From Prevotella sp. (GTDB taxonomy: Bacteria; Bacteroidota; Bacteroidia; Bacteroidales; Bacteroidaceae), in assembly GCA_017447515.1 (NCBI GenBank), contig JAFSNG010000047.1, positions 1 to 52,594 of the forward strand: a DNA stretch of 52,594 bases, in the 5' to 3' direction. The notes under the pieces were generated by a model, which did not search any database, was not told the origin of the DNA, and was given only the letters and a program-made list of their open reading frames with translations. The position numbers were made by a program, and so were the translations under genes. Shown in pieces: positions 8,041-14,075 of the stretch (the stretch's first letter is position 1; each line of letters opens with the position of its first letter).

Positions 8041-9145
8041 CGATATTACAGGGGCTGCGGAGATAGCGGGTATCGCTTTTACGCATGGTGCTGACGTCCG
8101 TTTAGTCTGCGGCGGTCCTACCTGTTGCCGCGTCACGGCAACAAACGGAACTACCGTCATTGCTACCGACACCCGCTCCATGAGCGAAGCGGAGGCCCTT
8201 GCCGAAACCCGCCGCATCGCCTCTCACCTCTCACCTCTTACTTCTCACCTCTCACCTCTCACCTCTCACATATTTAAAAAGACCGACTCCGCCCTGCGCG
8301 GGCATGTGGTGGCCGAACTACAGGCATTGATGGCGTCAACGGGTCTTCCACGTTGTGTCTACCTGCCTGCCAATCCGTCGAAGGGACGTATCATTCGCAA
8401 TGGTGTGTACTATATAAAAGAGGTGAGAGGTGAGAAGCAAGAGGTGAGAAAAGTGCCTTTAGCCGAAACCGATTTCTCGTTCGACCCGGAGTTTCCTGCC
8501 AAGACCTCTGTGCTTAGCGAGCGTTTCCCCGATGCTGAGGCTAAGGGCATCATCATGCCCGATGCCGAGAGTGAGGAGGATATCCGTAAGGTCATTCAGC
8601 AATACGATGATGGCAAGACCATCTTCGCTGGCGCGGCCGATTTGTTTAGCGAGATGATAGGTATAGGGTGTGGGCGATTAAAAAAATCTATCGCCAAACA
8701 CCCTATACCTATCATCCAAGCCCCCGATAACACCCTCATCCTCTGCGGCTCGACGCAAAGCAAACCCTTAGAGCTCGGCATCCCCATTTCACCCATACCT
8801 CGCGCTGTCTACGATGGCTCCAGCAATCTCGACCTTTGGGATACGACGGCGTATGAGCAGCAGCACAGTCTCATCCTCACCATTCCCCATACCCACCGCA
8901 CGGGCAAGGAGGTTGCCGTCCATCTGCGTCGTGTGATGGCAGAGATGGCCAAGCGGTTAGTCAGCAACCATCGCCCCGACCACCTCATCATTGAGGGTGG
9001 TGCTACCGCATGGGCTACGTTGCAAGCACTCGGCTGGACGGAGTTTCAGATCACACGGCAGATAGCTCCTGGGGTGGTACAAATGAGCGCCACGAATGGA
9101 ACACTTGTGACACTCAAACCCGGCAGTTATCCTTGGGGGTGGTGA
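8024..9145 (+). CDS. Four-carbon acid sugar kinase family protein (DUF1537; DtnK/OtnK-like)
   Basis: About 373 residues. The start MIVIADDITGAAE matches the family's N-terminal DDxTGA motif, so ATG 8024 is preferred over the GTG at 8012 inside the heptamer repeat; it overlaps the pdxA-like stop by 17 bases. KKTDSALRG is the second N-domain motif. The C-terminal nucleotide-binding domain carries LILCGSTQSK, EGGATA and the ending LKPGSYP. It should phosphorylate a four-carbon sugar acid for the PdxA2-like enzyme. Two heptamer arrays are inserted in frame, one just before KKTDS and one between GVYYI and VPLAET, both likely surface loops. Confidence 0.83.
   Translation: MIVIADDITGAAEIAGIAFTHGADVRLVCGGPTCCRVTATNGTTVIATDTRSMSEAEALAETRRIASHLSPLTSHLSPLTSHIFKKTDSALRGHVVAELQALMASTGLPRCVYLPANPSKGRIIRNGVYYIKEVRGEKQEVRKVPLAETDFSFDPEFPAKTSVLSERFPDAEAKGIIMPDAESEEDIRKVIQQYDDGKTIFAGAADLFSEMIGIGCGRLKKSIAKHPIPIIQAPDNTLILCGSTQSKPLELGIPISPIPRAVYDGSSNLDLWDTTAYEQQHSLILTIPHTHRTGKEVAVHLRRVMAEMAKRLVSNHRPDHLIIEGGATAWATLQALGWTEFQITRQIAPGVVQMSATNGTLVTLKPGSYPWGW
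8221..8269 (+). repeat. Degenerate heptamer repeat, seven units (CTCTCAC type), inside kinase gene
   Basis: CTCTCAC in five exact copies plus CTCTTAC and TTCTCAC fill 49 bases without a gap. Because three heptamers equal seven codons, the protein shows a seven-residue repeat, SHLSPLT. It is inserted immediately before the conserved KKTDS motif. Confidence 0.9.
8420..8454 (+). repeat. Degenerate heptamer repeat (GAGGTGA type), inside kinase gene
   Basis: GAGGTGA, GAGGTGA, GAAGCAA, GAGGTGA and a decayed fifth unit encode EVRGEKQEVRK. The unit is complementary to that of the array at 8221-8269, so the two arrays form a long imperfect inverted repeat about 150 bases apart. Confidence 0.8.
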
Positions 9146-9172
9146 GTTCTCGCTCGAAAATACTCAAATAAA

Positions 9173-9204
9173 TTTGGTATTTTACTCGCTTATTCGTAAC
9201 TTTG
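9173..9204 (+). promoter_or_regulatory. Promoter of the membrane AraC gene
   Basis: TTTG 9173-9176, a 20-base spacer and TAACTTTG 9197-9204. The preceding CTCGCTCGAAA (9150-9160) and the spacer CTCGCTTATTCG resemble the modules at 285-379, 31091-31187 and 46363-46457, but the hairpin is missing here. The ATG lies nine bases after the -7 box. Confidence 0.72.
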
Positions 9205-9213
9205 CAGGCGGAT

Positions 9214-10332
9214 ATGCTTGGACAGATAACTCTCGACCAGATACTGCTGTTTATGCTCTACGGAGCTGGGGCGATAACGGCACTCATTGCGTGCGTCTAC
9301 TTGGTGGTGCGGCGGGGCAATGCCTTTGCGCCCGACGTGACGCCGCCGCTGCGGCTGCGGCGGTGGACGGCAGCGTTCTTCGCCGTCTTGGCTGTGGGGC
9401 ACTTCTGGTATCTGCCTGCCGCCGCGTTCACGTCCGACGATGCCATCAAGCTGTGCATGCTCATTGGCGGCCTGCTCGACACGATGACGGTTCTACCCAT
9501 AGCGGCAGTCGTCATGCTCTGTATGCTGCAAGACCGCCGTCGCCCGCTGTGGCCCGTCTTTCTGTTGATGATGCCCCTCATGGCAGCAATGGTGTGGGGC
9601 ATCGTCCATTGCAGCTATGACCATATGCCGGCGGCGCGTATCTATATGCTGATATTGTGCATCGGCTTTATCATATATATGGTTCACGAGGTGAGACGCT
9701 ATGGGCACTGGCTGCGCGACAACTATGCCGACCTGGAGCACAAGGAGGTGTGGCAGAGCTTCGTGGTGCTGACCGTCATCCTGTTGATTTTCGGTTTTTA
9801 CGTGAGTGGCTTCAGTGGCATGGCCTACGAATACATCATACAGGTGTGCGGCATCGTGCTTATTTGCTTTCTGCTGTGGCGCGTCGAGACGCTGAGTAGC
9901 CTCACCCCCGACGCCAGCCTCACTCCCGACTCCTCTCCAAAGGGCGAGGGGGACATGGTGGGCGAGGGCGGTGATTACCTGGATGCCATCATTGCCGCTG
10001 CGCTGACCGAGCACTGTGTCGATACGCAGCTCTACCTGCAGCACGACCTGACCGTCTCTCAGTTGGCTCAGTCCATTGGTACCAACCGCTTCTATCTCAG
10101 CCAGTATTTCTCTAATCATGGCACGACTTACAATGACTATATCAACACGCTGCGCATCAATCATTTCGTCGCACTCTGCCAAGAGGCTGCCGATGCCCGG
10201 CGAATCATCAGCGCCCAACAGTTCGCCAGCAACAGCGGCTACCGCAGCTACAGCACCTTCAGCCTCGCCTTCAAGCAGCGCATGGGGCAGTCGGTAACCG
10301 AATGGTTGCGTACAAACCGTCCGAGCGATTAA
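9214..10332 (+). CDS. Membrane-anchored AraC-family regulator
   Basis: About 372 residues. Six or seven hydrophobic helices fill residues 1-230, and a C-terminal AraC HTH domain covers roughly 265-372 (QLAQSIGTNRFYLSQYF ... SGYRSYSTFSLAFKQRMG). Such proteins probably sense a membrane or periplasmic cue. ATG 9214 is chosen because the upstream TTG at 9202 is part of the -7 box. The linker between membrane and DNA-binding parts carries an 18-base direct repeat (SLTPDA SLTPDS) and a GC-rich palindromic segment. It follows the sugar-acid operon and is a natural candidate for its regulator, though that is inference. Confidence 0.82.
   Translation: MLGQITLDQILLFMLYGAGAITALIACVYLVVRRGNAFAPDVTPPLRLRRWTAAFFAVLAVGHFWYLPAAAFTSDDAIKLCMLIGGLLDTMTVLPIAAVVMLCMLQDRRRPLWPVFLLMMPLMAAMVWGIVHCSYDHMPAARIYMLILCIGFIIYMVHEVRRYGHWLRDNYADLEHKEVWQSFVVLTVILLIFGFYVSGFSGMAYEYIIQVCGIVLICFLLWRVETLSSLTPDASLTPDSSPKGEGDMVGEGGDYLDAIIAAALTEHCVDTQLYLQHDLTVSQLAQSIGTNRFYLSQYFSNHGTTYNDYINTLRINHFVALCQEAADARRIISAQQFASNSGYRSYSTFSLAFKQRMGQSVTEWLRTNRPSD
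9898..9965 (+). repeat. 18-base direct repeat plus REP-like segment in the AraC linker
   Basis: Units 9898-9915 and 9916-9933 differ at two bases and encode SLTPDA and SLTPDS. They run into CTCTCCAAAGGGCGAGGG and a further GGGCGAGGG, a purine/pyrimidine palindromic style seen as dispersed elements in many bacteria. Encoded peptide: SSPKGEGDMVGEGG. Confidence 0.6.
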
Positions 10333-10390
10333 GTGCCTGTCCCTTCGTCACCTAAAAAATAGGGGTAAATAGCAAATAATCTCCAATATT

Positions 10391-10422
10391 CTTGTTCGTT
10401 ATCAAAATAATATGTATATTTG
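10391..10422 (+). promoter_or_regulatory. Promoter of the AbiE operon
   Basis: CTTG at 10391-10394, a 20-base spacer and TATATTTG at 10415-10422, with GCAGACGG following. The -33 box is imperfect. The leader to the antitoxin ATG is about 50 bases. I could not find a convincing inverted repeat for AbiEi autoregulation. Confidence 0.55.
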
Positions 10423-10475
10423 CAGACGGAAAGCGAATGTAAACAGGAATAGTTTATTTTTAGCAGCCGATTGTT

Positions 10476-11288
10476 ATGCAGGCAGACAGTTTACAGCATT
10501 GGGTTGACCAACAGATGATACGCGGAAGGTACATCTTTACAAAGGAAGATGTGCTGGCGCAGGGGGTGTCGCAGACTGAGGAAAGTCTGAGGACGGCTTT
10601 GTCGAGGTTGGTCAAGAAGGGTATGATAGTCTCTCCCTGGCAGAATTTCTATGTAGCGGTGCCTACTGAGTATCGGTTGAGGGGCGAGGTGCCACCATCG
10701 TTCTATATAGACAGGTTGATGAAGCATCTGGGCAGGAATTATTATGTGTCTCTGCTGTCGGCAGCTGCGCTGAATGGTGCAGGGCATCAGCGGGCTATGG
10801 TGTTTCAAGTGACTGTCAATGGTGCGCCTATCCGTTCCGGAATCAAGAACGGTGTGAGGCTTGATTTCACGCTTCGCAATCCACTTCCGATGATGTACGT
10901 GAATCAGGTGAAGACGCAGATGGGATTCATGAATGTTTCGTCGCCAGAGTTGACGGCACTCGACTTGGTGCTTAATGAGGAGAAGGTAGGCGGACTGAGC
11001 CGTGTGGCAGAGGTGTTGATGGAATTGGTGGAGGACATGCATTTCGACGAATCCAAGACGGAGCTACTTGCTTTCTTCAACGCACCTGTTATTCAGCGTT
11101 TGGGCTATCTACTCGATTTGATTGAAGAGCATGAACTAGCAGATTGTCTGCAGGTGCTGGCACAAAAGCAAGAAAAGCTGTTCAGAAAAATCCGTCTGAA
11201 GCAGTCGAGACCCCAAACAGACGAGATGGCAATTGACAGCAGATGGAAGGTGATCGTCAACCAAGAAATAGAGACTGACGAAATATGA
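10476..11288 (+). CDS. Type IV toxin-antitoxin system AbiEi-family antitoxin
   Basis: 270 residues. The N-terminal winged-helix region (IFTKEDVLAQ...LRTALSRLVKKGMIVSPWQNFYVAVP) and the following domain match AbiEi antitoxins, which bind their own promoter and neutralise AbiEii. The stop overlaps the toxin start by four bases (ATGA), the typical antitoxin-first order. In other bacteria AbiE gives abortive-infection defence against phage. Symbols are left blank because no species-level name can be assigned. Confidence 0.88.
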   Translation: MQADSLQHWVDQQMIRGRYIFTKEDVLAQGVSQTEESLRTALSRLVKKGMIVSPWQNFYVAVPTEYRLRGEVPPSFYIDRLMKHLGRNYYVSLLSAAALNGAGHQRAMVFQVTVNGAPIRSGIKNGVRLDFTLRNPLPMMYVNQVKTQMGFMNVSSPELTALDLVLNEEKVGGLSRVAEVLMELVEDMHFDESKTELLAFFNAPVIQRLGYLLDLIEEHELADCLQVLAQKQEKLFRKIRLKQSRPQTDEMAIDSRWKVIVNQEIETDEI

Positions 11289-12088
11289 TACCAGCATATT
11301 TTATCCAAGAATGGAAGGAGAAGGCTCCTTGGACTGAACCTTATATGGTGGAGCAAGACCTCATTATCTGCCGTGCGCTGATAAGTATCTTCAGCGATGA
11401 GTTTCTGGCCTCGCAACTGGCATTTCGTGGTGGCACGGCCCTGCATAAGCTCTACTTGTCGCCGCAACCCCGATATAGTGAGGACATCGACTTGGTGCAG
11501 ATTAATCCTGGTCCTATCAAGCCTATCATGTATCGACTGGGAGAAGTGCTCAGTTGGTTGCCCGACAGAGTGACCAAGCAAAAGCGATACAATAATACGA
11601 TGCTGTTCAGGGCGGAATCGGAAATCGCTCCAGTGGTGCAGATACGCCTGAAGGTGGAGATCAACTGCTTCGAGCATTTCAACGTACTAGGTCTGAAGAA
11701 GGTCCCTTTCAGCATGGAGAACTCATGGTTTACAGGCACAGCAGAATTGACAACCTATCACCTCGAAGAGTTGCTTGGCACTAAACTGCGTGCGCTGTAT
11801 CAGCGAAAGAAGGGGCGCGACTTGTTTGACCTTCATTGTGCGCTGACCCAGCATGAAGTGGATGTAGATAAGGTGATGCTATGCTACAAGAAGTATATGG
11901 AGTTTGTGGTAGATAAAGCTCCGTCGTACAAGCAGTTTGTGAATAATATGGAGGAGAAGATGCAAGACCCAGAGTTCTTGGAAGACACAATGATGCTTCT
12001 CCGTTCGGAGATAAAATTTTCGCCTGCAGAAGCCTATCCGCTAGTTTATAAGATGTTTATTGATAGGATGGAAGGAAAGCGAGATTAG
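11285..12088 (+). CDS. AbiEii-family nucleotidyltransferase toxin
   Basis: 267 residues. Nucleotidyltransferase motifs are intact: FRGGTALHKLYL (Gly49-Gly50, Lys55) and RYSEDIDLV with Asp67 and Asp69, followed by a conserved KKGRDLFDLH segment near 180. AbiEii proteins are nucleotidyltransferases that block growth when the antitoxin is lost; the MenT relatives act on tRNA. The start overlaps the antitoxin stop. A 31-codon ORF begins on the base after the stop. Confidence 0.88.
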   Translation: MIPAYFIQEWKEKAPWTEPYMVEQDLIICRALISIFSDEFLASQLAFRGGTALHKLYLSPQPRYSEDIDLVQINPGPIKPIMYRLGEVLSWLPDRVTKQKRYNNTMLFRAESEIAPVVQIRLKVEINCFEHFNVLGLKKVPFSMENSWFTGTAELTTYHLEELLGTKLRALYQRKKGRDLFDLHCALTQHEVDVDKVMLCYKKYMEFVVDKAPSYKQFVNNMEEKMQDPEFLEDTMMLLRSEIKFSPAEAYPLVYKMFIDRMEGKRD

Positions 12089-12184
12089 ATGATGAAGAAT
12101 AATGATAGATGCCCAGTGACAGAGATTCACGAAGCCAAGCCCGCAGCCACCTATTTTGAGGGAAAGAAAGTGTATTCTAAATAA
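12089..12184 (+). CDS. Candidate 31-residue small protein behind AbiEii
   Basis: ATG follows directly on the toxin's TAG with no gap. The peptide runs MMKNNDRCPVTEIHE... to ...TYFEGKKVYSK and ends seven bases before a strong terminator stem, so it fits inside the AbiE transcript. It is hydrophilic, with one cysteine and no membrane segment. I do not recognise it. Zero spacing and position before the terminator favour a real, coupled gene; the small size means chance cannot be ruled out. Confidence 0.45.
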   Translation: MMKNNDRCPVTEIHEAKPAATYFEGKKVYSK

Positions 12185-12190
12185 AAATAT

Positions 12191-12226
12191 CGCCCGCTGC
12201 TCTTCCTTACGGCGGGCGGTTTTTTA
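12191..12226 (+). terminator. Rho-independent terminator of the AbiE operon
   Basis: CGCCCGC (12191-12197) pairs with GCGGGCG (12212-12218) and is followed by GTTTTTTA. It closes the AbiEi-AbiEii-small ORF transcript. Confidence 0.88.
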
Positions 12227-12346
12227 TGCGCGAAAATTTATAATTACTTTTTTATTTGCTACTTTTGCAAAAGATAAAACTACAAAAGTAAGAATGAACC
12301 TGTAGGATTTAAAAATTCATTTCAAAAATTGATAAATAATGGCCCA

Positions 12347-12743
12347 ACTATTCATGATTCGCTATAAGATACTAATTATCAATATATTACCGAATGAATA
12401 GTGCTTCATTACTATTCATCAACTATTCATTGTTTCGTGCTTTTTGCCAAAATTCAGCACCTCTCGTTTCATTCAGCAAAAGTGTCACCACATTATAAAA
12501 ACTATGGAAATACTCTGTCACAACATCAGTGACACATTGTCACACAATCTATTACAAAGTGTTACACTTTTACTTACAATATTGTAACTAGTTATCTTTC
12601 AATGATTTAATGATATCTCTTACCATCAAAAGTACTATCTGAACGATTAAAATGAATAGATGATGAATGGTTGAATAGCACTATTCATTGCATAATATTC
12701 TATCAATAAGTAAGTTAGTCAAATGGATGAATAGGTGAATAGT
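12347..12743. repeat. Gene-free AT-rich region with about nine ACTATTCAT boxes and several palindromes
   Basis: ACTATTCA(T) or its complement occurs near 12347, 12394, 12411, 12422, 12652, 12672, 12680, 12728 and 12735, in both orientations. Between these two clusters lie GTGTCAC/GTGACAC words (12481-12545) and two perfect palindromes: AAAGTGTTACACTTT (12556-12570) and TTACAATATTGTAA (12574-12587). No open frame of note exists between 12185 and 12785. It could be a cluster of binding sites, a decayed mobile element or an origin-like region. Confidence 0.6.
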
Positions 12744-12785
12744 GAATTTTATATTATGAATGAAAGAAAATTTTAGTATCACATT

Positions 12786-13670
12786 TTACATTGCTTCCAG
12801 AAAGATGATGATTTCGATGGCTGCCAACATTGCGGCTAACAATAAGGCAAGGGCTGCCAGATAGGAAAGAATCACGTAGAGACTGGTTCTCCACCACTTG
12901 AAGCCAGACAGTTGCTTCAGTGGTATGATGCATAAGAGCAGGGTAACTTCGGAAACATTGTCGTCATAGACACAAAAGAATGTGAGTACAATCTCATAAA
13001 TATCCTGCATTGCCCAGGTATATACCAGCGCTATGAGTAGTTCTGAATAGCGCAGGTCGGGGATGTTGGGACTTTTCCGGAAGAAGAGATAAAGAGGAAA
13101 TGACAAAACAAATAGCAGCGACAGCCAGAAGAACGCGGGGTTGTTTTCCCTAAACTCACGAAACTTGACAATATACATATCAGCTGTCTTGTTCCATTGT
13201 TCCATTCTGGTTTTCTCTTTCTTTTTGCTATTCTCCGTATGAGAATTATCAATATTAACCGTTTTCTCGTGATAGGATGCAAGATAGTTTTCGCCTTTCA
13301 GATTGACTCCGGAGTCCACGATCAGCAAGAGTGCCGTCAGCAGGAACAGCAGCTTGAACGGTGGGAAATAGGCCATCTGCATGCCTGAGATATAGTCGCG
13401 AATCAAGTAGCCTGGCCGCAGAATCAGGTCACGCAACGTGCGGAACATGCCACGATTGCCCATGCCCCAGACATCAAGGAACAGTAGCAGGGCGTTTTTG
13501 AACGAGTAGCGACCAATCCTGGCCGACTGCCCGCAACAAGGACAGTAGTTTCCCTGATACTCCTGTCCACAGGTGTAACAACGGTGATGCTGCTCCGCCA
13601 TCTGTGGTATATGCGAGGGGCGTCGCTGCCACTCACAAAACACTTTCCACTTTTCAACAATATGACTCAT
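12786..13670 (-). CDS. DUF3667 membrane protein with zinc-ribbon-like N terminus
   Basis: 294 residues. The N-terminal motif CYTCGQEYQGNYCPCCGQ holds two CxxC pairs that probably bind zinc. A conserved block (LLLFLDVWGMGNRGMFRTL, then DYISGMQMAYFPPFKLLFL) and four or five hydrophobic helices match DUF3667 proteins of Bacteroidetes. The function is unknown. The N terminus before the zinc motif (MSHIVEKWKVFCEW...) is longer than usual; an internal Met (MAEQHHRC) is an alternative start. It is convergent with the AbiE operon. Confidence 0.83.
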   Translation of the reverse strand: MSHIVEKWKVFCEWQRRPSHIPQMAEQHHRCYTCGQEYQGNYCPCCGQSARIGRYSFKNALLLFLDVWGMGNRGMFRTLRDLILRPGYLIRDYISGMQMAYFPPFKLLFLLTALLLIVDSGVNLKGENYLASYHEKTVNIDNSHTENSKKKEKTRMEQWNKTADMYIVKFREFRENNPAFFWLSLLFVLSFPLYLFFRKSPNIPDLRYSELLIALVYTWAMQDIYEIVLTFFCVYDDNVSEVTLLLCIIPLKQLSGFKWWRTSLYVILSYLAALALLLAAMLAAIEIIIFLEAM

Positions 13671-13697
13671 AACTCACATAATAGCTCTTTCAGATTG

Positions 13698-13728
13698 CAA
13701 AATTACGAAAAGTCGAGATCAAAACAAA
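13698..13728 (-). promoter_or_regulatory. Promoter of the DUF3667 gene
   Basis: Minus-strand TTTG (plus CAAA 13725-13728), a 19-base spacer and TAATTTTG (plus CAAAATTA 13698-13705). It gives a leader of about 20-25 bases to the start at 13670. Confidence 0.72.
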
Positions 13729-13804
13729 TAAACTTGGTTTTTTTTGCCGAGACGGAGTAATTTCGCCAAAGCTTATCAGTAATGTACGGAGTGATTAGTT
13801 TGTC

Positions 13805-13898
13805 ATTTGTAACATTTGCGGGGGAAGGGACTTTATTATTTGTAACATAGGGGGTGGGGGAGTTTCAAAATTAGCAATAATTGTTTCAAAATCAGCAA
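13805..13898. repeat. Two pairs of short direct repeats upstream of the giant gene
   Basis: ATTTGTAACAT occurs at 13805-13815 and 13838-13848 (33 bases apart), each followed by a G-run. GTTTCAAAATYAGCAA occurs at 13862-13877 and 13883-13898 (21 bases apart, two helical turns). They lie just upstream of the candidate promoter at 13924-13955 and could be tandem regulator sites. Confidence 0.55.
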
Positions 13899-13923
13899 AA
13901 AGTGCAGTAGGGGGTGGTTTTTG

Positions 13924-13955
13924 CTTGGTGGTTTGGAAAAGATTTGCTATCTTTG
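13924..13955 (+). promoter_or_regulatory. Candidate promoter of the giant-protein operon
   Basis: CTTG at 13924-13927, a 20-base spacer and TATCTTTG at 13948-13955. The leader of about 115 bases contains GCAAGCAAGCTTGC self-complementary sequence and CTCGCTTAACCGCAGCTTTGTA (14014-14035), which is shared with 47011-47032. Confidence 0.58.
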
Positions 13956-14075
13956 CAAGCAAGCTTGCGAAGCTGCTTGCGCTCGGCAATTGATGCGAGC
14001 ATCATTGCACTCGCTTAACCGCAGCTTTGTAACTCGAAACTTAAAATATTCATTATAAACTTAAAACTTAACAGT

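Noticed and set aside
8221-8269. CRISPR-like array
   Set aside because: The period is seven bases with no spacers; CRISPR repeats are over 20 bases with unique spacers. No cas gene is present in the window.
9202-9213. TTG start at 9202 for the membrane AraC protein
   Set aside because: The TTG is the last part of the -7 box TAACTTTG, so it cannot be translated from this promoter; ATG 9214 is used.
13795-13989. Possible 64-codon minus-strand gene upstream of the giant gene
   Set aside because: The frame (PPPMLQ/PPQMLQ and FADFETIIANFE) merely reflects the direct DNA repeats there and covers the candidate promoter; it has no convincing start context.
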